The notes under the pieces were generated by a model, which was not told the DNA's origin, searched no databases, and worked only from the letters and a program-made list of their open reading frames with translations. Shown here one piece after another: positions 23,813 through 35,617 of a stretch of DNA of 64,000 nucleotides; the stretch's first letter is position 1; every line of letters starts with the position of its first letter. The stretch is from contig JACMZG010001914.1 of assembly GCA_018340805.1 (NCBI GenBank), positions 25,498,569-25,562,568 on the forward strand, in the 5' to 3' direction. The DNA is from Microvelia longipes. Taxonomy: Eukaryota; Arthropoda; Insecta; Hemiptera; Veliidae. The position numbers and the translations under genes are program-made.

Positions 23813-24492
23813 AAAAATCAGAAATGAGGTACCTCAGAACTTTTCCTCATCACTAAGGAACAACTTGGCTCGTCCTTAGACTATACAAGTTGATAATTAA
23901 TACCGCAACAGTCTTCAAACTCGCTTTGCTTGTCCTCAGATAGTAAATAGATCCGCTTCATTCCCAGTAGTATTTCATCCAGGCACTTACCACGCTTGAT
24001 GCTGCTTAACTTTTATGGTCTAAGTAAAATCATGGATGTACTTGTTGTATTGAAACGAAACTTATAAGTGTACTTATTTATTATGTAAAGGTATACATTA
24101 GTGCAAAATTTCAACTTAATTGGATTATTTTCTAATTTTTTTTTAAAACATACACGTAATTTTATAAAAATTGAGCTATTGCTGAAAATGAGATGAAATT
24201 TAGCACATATAGCTTACATATAGTCTTACATATAGCTACATGCATGCCAAATCTCAAATTGATCGCAACAATTTTCCACGTTTTATAATTTTTCAAAACT
24301 TGGCAAATAATCCAATTGGACAAGTAAATCTATGATTTTGGTTGGATCATAAAAGTTAAGCAGCATTGAATGTGGTCAGTGCTGTATAGAAGACCGTTGA
24401 GAATCAAACAGATGCATTTACTATCCGAGAACAAGCGAAGCAAGCATGTGATGAGAAAAAGTTTTGAGGTACTTCGTACCTGATTTTTTAAT
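23813..24492. repeat. Fold-back repeat copy, inverted pair with two 5S-like modules
   Basis: It opens AATCAGAAATGAGGTACCTC and closes GAGGTACTTCGTACCTGATT, i.e. the same terminus inverted. 5S-like modules lie at about 23965-24018 (-) and 24345-24400 (+). The centre has the AAAATGAGATGAAATTTAGC and TTACATATAGCTACATGC blocks. Confidence 0.8.
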
Positions 24493-25147
24493 TTCTAAAT
24501 ATGTATAAAGATATTTTTGAAGTCAGGTTGTCTATGTGTGGTCTCCAAGATGTCCGTTGTCAAGGATTCCTGTTTCTAATTGACTTTTAAACTTGGCAAG
24601 AGAGTTTGTGTTTTATTTTAGTTAGTATTCGTTTTATAGTTATTGCATCAGAACCATGTTCATATTTTATCTTATTTAATTTGTCCCTGTTGTTGAAGGC
24701 ATTTTTCATATTTATGTACCATTGATAAGTTAGAATCACCATCATAAGCAATAACTAATAAAATTTGCTGAAACCATAAGCAGATTGCACCTGAGGCATA
24801 CCTAACGAGGGTGTTTTGTAAGGGAACTAATGACAGGGTATTTAATGTCAAAATATGAGCTCTCTATTCTTAAAAATAGGGTATACCCTAAAAAAGTACA
24901 AAAACATAAGGTTTCTCACCTTAAGCTTACTACTAGAGCAAGGGGTGGAATTCAAGGCACAAGGGTAAAAAACCTGTGTTTTAAACCCTAAAGGTGGGAC
25001 AGAGCTTTTAAATGGTACAACTCCATTCACAAAAAAAAACACCATGAAGTGAGTGTTTTAATGACTAATATACACAGAAAAAAAATGATTAATTCTATTT
25101 TTATTCATATAAAAATAAAATGTAACCTCTCCTCTAATAATATATAC

Positions 25148-25286
25148 CTGAAGTAAAAATGTTCTTAGTTTTCTCTCTCCTCTGGTATCTTTAAGTTGAG
25201 CTGTGACCCAACCACTTGGTTCTCCAAGTTCCAACAATTCTATTTCTTGAAGATCGTTAAAACTAGAACCTGCACGAATTGATAAC
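25148..25286 (-). CDS. APC10: APC10 exon 3
   Basis: Acceptor TCTTTTAG, donor GTATAT. It completes an Arg codon and encodes LSIRAGSSFNDLQEIELLEL, then GEPSGWV and RTFLLQ, matching the central DOC strands. Confidence 0.95.
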
Positions 25287-25665
25287 CTAAAAGAAACGTG
25301 CAAGAGTTTAAATTCAATTCAATTCAAGCCACTATACAGACTTAAGCTATGTCCACATGTATATTTTTTTATATTAGGTGAATGGCGAAGGATTTTAGAT
25401 ATTTAAAACAAACAGTAATGCTTCAAGTCATACTATAAAGCATGAACCAATATTTTTTTTCTTCAAATTTTCCCCTCTTTTAAGGTGAAATTAGGTGTGT
25501 TTACATGCATGGAAAGTCCATCAACCCATCCGTCAGCTCAAACTCCTAAGTTAGGCTTGTTGTTAATGTCAACAAATTTTATTCAAAAAATTATCCTTTT
25601 GAGGTTATTGAATGTTTGGCTACCTTTCAGATAAATGAAATTATATTTTTTACTTTTCCTTAGGT

Positions 25666-26323
25666 CGAGGGTCTCTCGACTGGGGTATGCCCAGCCCAGG
25701 AGGTACGTGAGACACTCACAAGGGGTAAACCAAAAATATATTAAAATATATAATAACAAATAAATACATAAACATTATAAATTATAAGAAAATATTGAAG
25801 AAAATGTGTAAAGGGATCAGAAAAGGTGATCAAAGATAAACGATGTTCAAACTAATAAGTAAACTAGATAAGATAAGGCTTAAATCACAGGATGTAATAT
25901 AACTAAGATATGAACATTCCTTTTTTGCAATGCCTTTTGTTACTTCTTTAATTCTAATCACCAAACAAATCTAACTCAAATTTGATAACTGATACTTTAC
26001 TTTGATATTGATTTATTCTTAATTTTACTGTCGAGCTGTTTAACCGTGATTATTTTGCTCCATGATGTTTTACTGTTTTACAGTGTCTTATTCGCTTTAT
26101 TTTTTTGTGTGCTAACATTTACTTTTATATGAACTTTTGAGTGGTTACTAACACTTTGTTTAGTTTTCAGAAAAAAATATTATTGATATATTTTTACGAG
26201 TGTCAAATCGTTTCCCATAAAAATGGAAATATTTAAAAAATCATAAGGAAAAGCTTGGTGGGTTGCGCAAATTTTTTGGTCTACTTTAAGAGGTACTCAA
26301 ACAAAAAAGTTTGGAGACCTCTG
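25666..26323. mobile_element. 0.66-kb hAT MITE inserted in a fold-back hairpin
   Basis: The left end is CGAGGGTCTCTCGACT and the right end, read inverted, CAGAGGTCTCCAAACT. This matches the common animal hAT terminus CAGGGGTCTCCAAACT. The flanks CCTTAGGT (25658-25665) and CCCTAGGT (26324-26331) are a 7-of-8 target duplication. The interruption lies inside the hairpin TACTTTTCCT...AGGAAAAGTA of a fold-back copy, whose body continues at 26332-26480 in minus orientation. No coding capacity is seen. Confidence 0.72.
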
Positions 26324-27227
26324 CCCTAGGTATACAGGAAAAGTAATGTATGTTTAATCAAATAATCTGAAACCAGGATTTCAGCTGAATTATCTGTTCA
26401 AATTGTTTAAGTCTACCTTTGTGGTTTTTACCAATTTGTCTGTCATTATGGGTGTGTCCAAAAAAACATTAGGATACGTCAGTGATCGAAATCTAAAAAA
26501 AATATTTACCTTTTTTTGCATCAAAGAATTCTTTGATATTATAATACACATTCTCTTGTAAGTGTTCTAGAACTTCAAATTTTGATTTTATAACAATTCA
26601 GCCCTTAAATACTATAAATTATATAAAAAACACTTCATAAAGATTTTGCCCTATGCTAATACATGGGGGAAATCTTTTGTTTAGAAAATTATCACCACTG
26701 TTCTTCTTCCCAGATAGAGTTACCAACTATGGGGCTAAAGTCCAGCTATGTATTCCGTAGCTTAATACACTCTGTATCATTGCATTATATACAACCATTA
26801 CAGTATGAAATAAATTTAAAAAAAATACAAAAAAAAAATCTTTCGGACTACAGGTGAAAACTTTACTTGATAAGAACCCCTTGTTGGACTCAGAATGTTT
26901 AATCCATATTTACAATTCACCATTAAGGGCCATTCTATTACATTGAAACAAAATATAAACCCATAAAATACATTATTTTTTTAAGGTTCCTTCAAGAACT
27001 CTCATCCAAATCTAATGATGAGAGTTCCAATCAAAATGAGTGATAAGTTATTGGTCCACCATATTGGCTGTCATTCTAAAATTATATATCAAAAAATTAT
27101 ACATATTTTCTTTTTCTCCTTTGCGAGAGCTTTAAAACAATATGCAACACAATTTGTTTGGTCATTTTTTTTAAATGCTAAGCCATTTTAAAATGATTTG
27201 TTGCACTATAACCAAAAACTATACAGC

Positions 27228-27488
27228 TCTGAAGTTTCAACTCTCTAGCATAAATAGACTAGAAGCTAAAATGATAGCACACACACACACACACACACAT
27301 ACATACAACTATGTAAAAACTACTCAGGTATTAAAAACACCTGAAACGGATAATAGAGTATTTGCATTTTTCTAAAAAAATGGGTCTTTTGAGGTACAGT
27401 ACTAGGGTGAAATCCCGATTTTGGATTTTAAGCAAACAAAATACTTTTCCTATATACATACCTACTATATAGATGAGGAAAAGTAAAT
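27228..27488 (+). repeat. 3' end of a fold-back repeat copy
   Basis: It shows GAAGTTTCAACTCTCTAGCA, a (CA)n run, ACACCTGAAACGGATAAT and the terminal hairpin TACTTTTCCTATATACATAC to GATGAGGAAAAGTA. The 5S-like part is missing. A poly-G tract of about 18 follows at 27518. Confidence 0.75.
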
Positions 27489-27760
27489 ATAGCTAAATCA
27501 ACCCTGCAGTTGAAAGGGGGGGGGGGGGGGGTAGTTGGTCCCTGGTGGATTTTGAATTGTTCAAAGTAGTTTACAAACTTCCATGGGGTGGAAACCCCTG
27601 ATCTATGACATTTTTAGCAAATTTTCAATGAAGAAAATTTGCTCTTTTTCAATTGAAAATTTGCCCTTTGAGAAATATTTTAAATAAAACATTACGAACA
27701 CTTTTTATAAAGTGTTCGTAAAGTACCAAGTAAATGAAAAAATTAGTAAGCAAATAATAC

Positions 27761-27923
27761 CTGTTTGGAGTGTAACTTTCATCTAATTTAAAATCCATGT
27801 AAATAGATATATCAGTTATAGTCATTTTCCTATTAAATTGTATAGAAACAAGATGCGGTAGCTGTCCATCTGATTGCCAGTATGTTTCTAACTGTCTATC
27901 TCTTAATTGATCAACACCAAAAC
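27761..27923 (-). CDS. APC10: APC10 exon 2
   Basis: Acceptor ATTAAG, donor GTATTA. Starting in phase 1 it encodes [35 protein letters not shown] and DESYTPNR. This is the DOC-domain ligand-binding face. Confidence 0.95.
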
Positions 27924-28639
27924 CTTAATAAAAACAATAAATTTAAAAAGAGTTCTAATTATTTAAACTGACAAATAACATGTTCCATCATATTGAGAAA
28001 GTTGAGATAATATACCAACACTTCCCAAAATGAATCAATCTATCCATCTGCCTGCAAATTGGCTTTCAGTGTGTAACTTTATTCATCAGGTACTCAACTG
28101 ATAAGTTGAAAACATCTGATGAGAACTAGATGATAAGTTGAAAACATCTGATATTAAAGTTGAAATAACAAATATTAAAGACGGTATTTAGTTGCATGGT
28201 TATAGATTGCCACTAAGTAAGGCTAATATACCTAAGAAAATTCTGTGAAACTATTTGCTTTTCCAATTAGAATGCATCACATTAGATCATTAGAATGCTA
28301 TTAGAACACTAGAATGCGTCACAGACCTGTAGGAGAATTAGTACTCTTTTTTTATTGGTCGACATTGCTAAGGAATGTTAGGAGGGAGGGGTAAGTTTTC
28401 TGTTCTTATTCCTGCAATCATGACACTGCCAAGCTATAACCAAACATGACAATAAAATTTGATTTCAATAATAAAAACCCTCCAATTGAATCACCTTACC
28501 AATTCTTTCAGCAGCCAAACATTTCTCCTTTTGACATCAGCAAGCGTTTTAACAGATCCTTAGTCAAAACATGAGTAAACCCTTTACTAAATTTGTGAGT
28601 AAAGTTACTTGTTGATCCAATTCTACTGTAGTTAGTACA

Positions 28640-28930
28640 AGTAGCTATCGCAAGCACTACTTTCATTTAATAATTATAGTAGTGAAGATTTAGGTCATCC
28701 GGTGGTGACCGCGTCAATGTAGATGAAGAATCCGACGTTTCGCTTCCACTGTGGGAGGCAGCTTCAGGGATGTAGGACATCATGGATAGAAACACAATGC
28801 TCTACAAAACTGAACGTCGGATTCTTCATCTACATTGACGCGGTCACCACCGGAAGACCTAAATCTTCATGACAACAACCGTGGAAGCCTACGCGGTTAA
28901 TTATAGTAGTGCTTGCGATGTCTTGTTTAC
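28640..28930. mobile_element. Fold-back element with 50-60 bp arms
   Basis: The left arm 28688-28740 (TTAGGTCATCCGGTGGTGAC ... AATCCGACGTT) is complementary to 28812-28872 (AACGTCGGATTCTTCATCTA ...). Outer segments GCAAGCACTACT and AGTAGTGCTTGC extend the symmetry. On the minus strand the middle reads CCCTGAAGCTGCCTCCC then GCGAAACGTCGG, a CTGA...GAAAC pattern. A related single arm is at 23588-23665. It lies in APC10 intron 1. Confidence 0.75.
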
Positions 28931-29479
28931 TAAACTAATACAATACACACATTATAATTAGAAATGCGTAAAAGGCTATAGAACTAACTAAAAACTTCTG
29001 TTCTACTTAAGTTCCCACTTCTATTTACAGTAAAATGTTAAATCTAAAGTCATGTAAAAATGAGGGGTCAGCACAGAGACATAGTTCCAACTCCCACCCT
29101 TTTACTTGGCCTAAAGCAAATTCTGTAACATTTAGTTCCTCCGAATATCCACATTGCAGCACCACATATCCCTCCATTATATTTAATTTTCACCAGCTAT
29201 AAAAACCTGTTCAAGTAGTTCTTTTTTTTAATTAGTTTATATAACGCTTAGTACACAAACATACTTTATATAGAATATTATGGTTAAATTTACTAGATGA
29301 TACAATTAAATTATGATATAATTTTTCCACTAATGCTATAATGGTGTTTTTTCTTGAAGCTCAAGTAAATAATAAAGTTGCTCCGACTTTTTAAGTTAAT
29401 AATATTAGAATAGGACGTTAAAAATGAACATAAATTACCTCTGATATGAATAAAAATAAATTACCGCACATATTCTTTT

Positions 29480-30020
29480 TAGGATCGTAGAGGGTAAAGA
29501 CTGTTGAGCTTTTTTAAGTATCTTTTTTATGATACCCACCGCCTTTTCAGCTAACCCATTACTTTAATAGTAATGAGGGCTTAAAGTTTTAATTTTTAAT
29601 TGAATAATTAAATTGAAGTTGCAATCCATAATCTTTGGCAAATACTATCATTTTATAACTACTAAAAGGCATGTTATCAGCAACTAACTCGTTCGGGTTC
29701 TTAACTTACTAATTATATTTTTAAATTCAGAAATGATCGCTCCACTAGTTTTACTATGTAACCTGCTAACCTCAATCCACAAGATAGCTAATGCCTGCGA
29801 ATTCTGCCACATCATCTCCTACTTTGTAGAAAGGGATGTTTGGTATTTTTTGAGGATGCAACAGTTCACGGGTGTTAGCATTTTGGTATTTAGCACACAG
29901 ACTACACTACTGAATTGTATTTTTAACGTCAGACATTATCCAGGGCCAATAAAAAATAATTTAGTACGACTCCAGTTACTTTCTTTAACCCACCATGAGT
30001 TTCATGAAGCAGCGACAGTA
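29480..30020 (-). pseudogene. Ty3/gypsy-type integrase relic
   Basis: Decayed minus-strand integrase of an LTR retrotransposon. Fragments in shifting frames read HETHGGLKK (zinc-finger histidines), MSDVKNTIQ followed by CSLCAKYQNANTRE (zinc-finger cysteines), IPNIPFYKVGDDVAEF, VISEFKNIIS-like sequence, then ADNMPFSSYK and FAKDYG from the core domain. Many stops and frameshifts interrupt it. No LTRs, gag or reverse transcriptase were found nearby, so it is a fragment. It lies in APC10 intron 1. Confidence 0.7.
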
Positions 30021-30082
30021 TGAATTTCCTTTTATCTGCTAGGACTATTACACGATTGTCGTAGTACAGCAATCGTTACAAT

Positions 30083-30420
30083 TAAAGTGATGTAGAAATT
30101 CATACAGTTTGGGTTGGGGCAGGGGACACACAGTGGTCTAACTTCCTGGTTAGGTGGTTCCGAGAAAAACAGGAATTAGTTGCATCACTACCGCACCGAG
30201 CGCTAGTTTTCACCTTGTTCCCTTATCAACTATTGTTATCAGTTTTAAATCGATACTTCTATTTATGTTTATGAAAAATGTAAACAAGACAATTTTTATC
30301 TTATTCATTGACTTTTAGCGAATTTCCTTTGGGAAAAAATTCGCTAATGGATAGGCGTCATGGCGGAATTCGAACCTCGGACCACGACACACAAATCCGT
30401 TTCAGATTTCCTAATGACGA
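30083..30420. repeat. Repeat paired in inverted orientation with 38060-38210
   Basis: AAAGTGATGTAGAAATTCAT, GACACACAGTGGTCTAACTT and TTCACCTTGTTCCC occur here and, inverted, at 38060-38206. Further in, a GCGAATTTCCTTTGG inverted pair flanks 30319-30345, and a tRNA-like B box (GGTTCGAATTCCGCC, minus strand) lies at 30362-30376. The pair brackets about 8 kb of nested transposons. Confidence 0.55.
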
Positions 30421-30445
30421 AAAAAAAAATTTTCGCGAGACTTTA

Positions 30446-30481
30446 TAATATATATATATATATATATAATAATATATATAT

Positions 30482-30520
<39 letters not shown>

Positions 30521-30622
30521 TATATATATAATGACAATATTAACAATATAATATTTACTATGAAATATATAATATATATATATTATTATATATAATAAAT
30601 ATAATAACAAATATATCTCTAT
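30446..30622. repeat. (TA)n-rich tract
   Basis: Interrupted TA and TATAA repeats. The long open frame over it (30443-30691, minus) is a product of the repeat. Confidence 0.9.
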
Positions 30623-30982
30623 TTGTTTTAAGAATACATTTCTTCTACAAATGGTGTTCTTAGAATTTATATACATAAATAAAATTAACACAGAAAAAAA
30701 AAACTAGAAAAACTATGATTAATAGCTCTAAACTTGTAAATAAGAAAATTAATTGAATATTCTCAAAATTTTAATATAAAAAAACAAAACAGCAAATTAA
30801 GAAAAAACTTGATTTAAATTTGAAAAAAAAATAGAATAAAATAAATAAAACTTCGTAAGTTTCAAACGAAACTTAATTTCTTGAGGAGAGCATTCTATTT
30901 AATGTTAAATATATTAGATTAAATTTAAATTTAGAGTTAATATTTAATAAATTAAAGATTTGCTCTCCTGGGAAAAAGGATA

Positions 30983-33900
30983 CTAAAAGGCACGGTGTGG
31001 ATTGTAGTAAGGACAGTGATTTATGAAATGAGTCAGGGTATCAGAATTATTAGGACAGTGAGGACAGGTATTGCAAGGATTAAATATATAGGCATGTTTA
31101 TTGTGGTAAATTTTTGTTGTATGATTAGTAGAATAATTAGACAGTCTTATTTGGGATACTAATCTAGCTTTGGAAATGGGAGCTTTCATTTCAAGATAAT
31201 TCTCACAAATAGAGGAAAGAGAAGATATATGTCTATATAACGGTGAATATGTGCTATTTATTGCTTTTTCGATATCGGTGCTGAATAAATGGTTATTGAA
31301 CTTGTGGAGGAGAAACTTGTAGGAACTGGAGAAGTTTGAATGGACCAAAGTCAAGTCTTCAAGAGAGCCTATAACTTGCAGCTGCTGCTTGTATTGTGAT
31401 ACCCAGTTATATTGAGGCATATTATGGCGCTTGGAGTCTAGTTCTATTAGGCTCTGAAGACAGGCTCTAGGTAGACGAGTCGAGGCCATATTGGATATTC
31501 TGAGCCACATTGACGTCATTTGTTTGAAAATGGTTGAGGATATCGGCAGAATACCACACTCTAGTCTCAGCAGGTAATGAGGAGTGCTCCTTGACAACTG
31601 GAGTATAGATTTAAAATAGGATGACTGGATGGATTCCAAATCATTGATGTACCTGGGGCCCCAGACTTCTGCAGCATAGAGAAGAGTCGGTTTAATAGTA
31701 GAGTGTAGAAGTTTCACCTTAGTTTCCCAACTATCTGATTTAGACTTTGACAGAATGGCTCGAACTCTTCCCAGGGCGATTTTAGCTTTTGAGCTAAAGT
31801 ATTGTGAAGTTTTATAAAACTTGCAAGAAGATGTAAATAAAACTCCCAAGTAGTTATATTCTTTGACGTATTCTACATTCTTTCTTTTAAATTTAAGAGG
31901 TCTAAGAATTCTTGGCCTTGTTGAGCGACTGAATACAACTGCCTTGGTTTTCTCAACATTAACTGTTAAGTGATTCAAACGGCAATACTCCTCAAGGGTA
32001 TCTAAGAGATCCTGGGCCTCAGTCCAACTGTGGGCTAGAAATGCGATATCGTCTGCGTAAAGTAGGAGTATAATGTGAATCAATTGAGTTATTTTAGCTC
32101 CTCTAAAACCCTTTTTCATTTTAAAAATAAAAATGAAGAAAGTGGCTCGCCCTGTAATAGCCCTTCTGTTATATCAACTGGATTTGACCTATTTCCATTC
32201 ACTTCCGCCCTTGCTTTTGCCTTGGAGTAGAGATCAAATAATATTCTTATACATTTAGTACTTAAACCTAGTTGAAACAGCTTTTTCCATAGAATTTCAT
32301 GAGGGACAGAGTCAAACGCTCTTTTAAAATCAACAAATATAACTATAATATAGGGGTGACCATTAATAAGTTGACTGCTGATTACTGAATATAAAGAAAA
32401 AATATGGTCAACGCATCCTCTGCCTTCCCTAAAACCAGCCTGTTCCTCAGGAATGATGTCGTTACTTTCTGCCCAGGTAGATAATCTCTTGGAAAGCATA
32501 CTGGTGAAGATTTTACTCACAGCATTAGTAAGAGCAATTCCTCTGTAATTTAAAAAATCTGCTTGATCGCCTTTTTTATGTATGAATTTAAAAATGGTTT
32601 CACTCCAGGCCTCAGGTACCTCCTCTGACTCTAAAACTTTATTGTACATATTGATCATAAACTGGGTCCAATTTGATGGAAGATTTTTAAAAAACTCATA
32701 CGGAAGTCCGTCTGGGCCTGAAGCTTTGCCATTCTTACATTTACTGAAAACATTGTGCAGCTCGTCTAATGTAAATTCTTTGTCAAGAAAAGGATGAGGT
32801 GGAGAAGGATCTAAGAAATTTAAGTCAATAGAAATTCTTTGAGGGTAAGTTGATTGAAGGAATTCGTACCATTTTTGCTCAGAAAGAATAGGGGGTTTTA
32901 CATTTTTTTGGGAAAAAGATTTTACTGCTTGCCAGAATGATTTGGTATCTTTACAGTTTGATAGTTTATCCAATTGGATTTTATTGAAGGCCTTTCTGTA
33001 GTATCTTATAGTTTTAAAGTATTTCTTTTTTGAGCAAATAAAATTATCAACAAGATGAGGAATTAAAAATTTTGTTCGCTTGCATAGTTTAAGATTAGTC
33101 TTCATTAATTGCTTCAATTCATAGCATTCTTCATTAAACCAGGGTGGCTTTTTAATATTCAGAGGGCAAAACCTAATATTCCTGCTCATATTAACCATTG
33201 AGGCACAAGATTTTATTGATCTAACTAAGTAATTAGAAAGGTTTTCAGTTTGGCCTTGATTTGGGCTAGCTATAGGAAAAGATTGTATTGAAGACACATA
33301 ATCAAAGCTGAAACTGGGATCCCATCTATAAATAGTTTTTGCTTGAAAATTCTTAGGATTGATCTTATGCTTTGATAGAGAAGGAAAATTTAGTGTTAAA
33401 ATTAATGGAAAATGATCTGATACATCTATGGAAGTAGATACCTTGAAATCTTTGAAATAGTCTAGACAATTAAGGGAAATCCAAATATAATCTATTAAAG
33501 AAGCTCCATTATAAGAAAGGTACGTATATTGAGCTGGGTGATCACTAGGAGCTCTCCCACTAGTAACTATCAAACTATTAGTTTCCATGAAATTTACTAA
33601 ATCAATGCCACGGGAATCTATTTTATTTGCTAAAGTAGTTCTTGGACCTGCTAAACAGTAGCCATCAGTGATAATTTCATCTAACTGATTAAGATCACCT
33701 ATTTTTGAGTTGAAGTCACCTCCTAGAATTAAAGGAATTGAATCTGATTTAAGTTCATTAAAAAGGTTTACTAAGCTATCAAAAATATCAAGGATATCCA
33801 TATCAGGTTTTATATAAAGAGATATAACATTAATGGTGGTAGTACCATCCACCGTCAGAGAGAAGGCAATCCAGTGAGGGTTCTTCTGAATTAATGTGAA

Positions 33901-34176
33901 AGAATAATTAGGATTTATAAGAATAAGAAGACCACCACTGGGTCGCCCCCTCCCTAAGGGCTTGATAGCTTCCGAGGAGATAGAAGAGTCTATGGTAAAG
34001 GATTTAAGGAAGGAAGGAAGGGTTTTTAAGGGGTTTGAGAGCCATGTCTCTGACAAGCAAACTACATCTAAACAATTTAAAAGCTTTTTTTGGTTCAAAT
34101 CTAAATTATAAAGAGAATTAAATCCTGCGACATTCCAAAATCCAATTTGTAGGGGTTGAGATGATAACTGATGCAC
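30983..34176 (-). pseudogene. LINE ORF2 (endonuclease-reverse transcriptase), frameshifted
   Basis: The first 686 codons (34176 to 32116) contain an APE endonuclease: FWNVAGFN, LSETWL, LGGDFNSKIG and VSDHFPLIL. The reverse transcriptase then follows, with GKASGPDGLPYEFFKNLP, YRGIALTNAVSKIF, IPEEQAGFREGRGCVDHI, FVDFKRAFDSVPHEIL and LLQGEPLSSFLF. The frame stops there (32116-32118). A second frame (32119 to 30983, 378 codons) resumes with ITQLIHIILLLYADDIAFLA, the catalytic YADD. It ends in a finger CNTCPHC..HFINHC. The spacing between LSSFLF and YADD is about seven residues shorter than usual, so a small deletion caused the frame change. The enzyme is therefore broken in the catalytic core. 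Confidence 0.9.
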
Positions 34177-34185
34177 TTCTGACAG

Positions 34186-35004
34186 TCAGCTGGTTTTCTT
34201 TCTATCCTTGATTTCTTTTAAAGAGTTGGTCATGTCGAATCCAACTATATCGTTTAGTTTTGGCAATCCATCAACGTCACCAGATAGGAGCTCAAAGTTG
34301 TCCGACAAAGAAAATTTTGTATTATCGACAGTAATATTGGAGTGTCGAACTTGAACTTTTAGATTAGGTTTGAGCTCAAGTATTTTCTTTTTTAGGTGTC
34401 TGAGCTTACCCTCTGCTACCCGAATATTTTTAGGCAAGTCTCTAGAGATAGAGTAAGCTGAATTGTGTAGGATGCTTGCCGCCTTGAGAATTATTTGAAT
34501 ATCTTCATCGCTCGGAATATGTACCAAGAGTGGCCTTTTGTTCATTAGCCTAGCCGGGCCTAGAGGGTACACCCTATTGATAAAAATTTCTTTAGTGATC
34601 TTGAGGGTATTTGTAAAAAATGTTTTTACTGAAGTTTTTAGAGGAATAGATTTGTTTGGACAGTATTCTATGTTAGAAAAAATCAAATTATTTCTGTGTA
34701 TTTCAAGCATTATATCGGAGCAGTCTTTCTTAAGTTGAATATTTTCTTGTTTGAGCTCTGCATTTTCTCTTTTTAACTGTCGGATATCTTCAAAGATTTG
34801 TTCCTATTCTTCGCGAAAAGAATTAATTTCCTGTCTTATATTACAAATATCGTCTTTAGTAGCTACAAATGAGGAAATAAATTCGAGAAATTCGTTAGTT
34901 GTGAGTGAAGCTATTGATTGGTTGTTATCAGTGAACATCTTCTTTTGTATTGTATTGTCTGGAGATTGCTTTTCTAATGGCCTTTTTCTTGGGGTGTCGC
35001 CCAT
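34186..35004 (-). pseudogene. LINE ORF1 (nucleic-acid chaperone), one internal stop
   Basis: ATG at 35002-35004 and stop just before ORF2; 272 codons in one frame. Residues 1-66 (MGDTPRKRPL ... INSFREE) are followed by a single TAG at 34804-34806. The same frame then continues through a charged heptad-like coiled coil (RQLKRENAELKQENIQLKKD) and an RRM-like part. The C-terminal domain has ISRDLPKNIR, AEGKLRHLKKK and VRHSNITVD, which is the pattern of L1 ORF1p. The protein would bind LINE RNA as a trimer. Whether the stop is a mutation or read through cannot be decided here; mutation is simpler. Confidence 0.8.
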
Positions 35005-35095
35005 TAATTAGTTGCTGCTGTTTTCTTTCAAGTATTCAATACTTTCAAGTTTATTAACTAGTTTTACTTCTCTTAATTAGTATTTAAATATTGGC

Positions 35096-35532
35096 GCGAA
35101 TGTTAAAATAAAGAAGAAGATGAAGAAATAAAGTTGGCAGAACTAGCTCTCAAGGTCATATGCGACAAGATTGTTAACAATGCTCTTGAAGGATAATTTT
35201 TGTAGTCCACCTCATTAAATTTGGACATTAAATCGAAATAGATTGTTAGTTGTCCACCATCTTTAGTTTCTTGATACGAAAAAACGTTACAAAAATAACT
35301 GTTTAAAGTTCAAATGATAGGATGTACGTTCCGTAGTTCGGTTTTAATGGCAAATTTACCTAATAAATTAAACTGCTTACCTAAATCTTAGTGCTTAGTG
35401 CGTGGATAAGTAATATCTTATTATTCTTGCCAAGTTTTAGATCTAAAAGTTCATTTAAAATTGATATTTTTTAAAAATTGCTGAAGAGCTTTGAAAAATA
35501 CGTGTTATCACAAACGCATGCGCAATGAACAC

Positions 35533-35535
<3 letters not shown>
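35096..35535. other. APC10 intron 1 sequence, nothing recognised
   Basis: Between the LINE 5' end and the TA tract I see no further element. Confidence 0.45.
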
Positions 35536-35572
<37 letters not shown>

Positions 35573-35575
35573 TAT

Positions 35576-35617
<42 letters not shown>

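Larger units (their letters stand above)
30983..35095 (-). mobile_element. Nearly full-length LINE (non-LTR retrotransposon)
   Basis: Minus-strand LINE of about 4.1 kb with ORF1 (34186-35004) and ORF2 (30983-34176) separated by 9 bases. ORF1 has a coiled-coil N-terminus and an L1-type RNA-binding C-terminal domain. ORF2 has an APE-type endonuclease, a reverse transcriptase and a C-terminal Cys/His finger. No RNase H domain is visible. The 5' UTR probably starts near 35095 (TTCGCGCCAATATTTAAATA). The 3' end lies below 30983 and I found no clear poly-A tail or target duplication. Lesions are few: one stop in ORF1 and one frameshift with deletion in ORF2. It resembles the Jockey/CR1/L1 group, but the clade is not assigned. 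Confidence 0.9.

Noticed and set aside
29733..30023. 96-residue plus-strand frame
   Set aside because: Antisense to the gypsy integrase relic; the minus strand gives the recognisable motifs.
30362..30376. tRNA gene suggested by GGTTCGAATTCCGCC on the minus strand
   Set aside because: The T-arm stem does not pair and no A box, anticodon arm or acceptor stem could be placed. At most it is a tRNA-derived SINE scrap.
30443..30691. 82-residue frame on the minus strand
   Set aside because: It translates a TA-rich tract.
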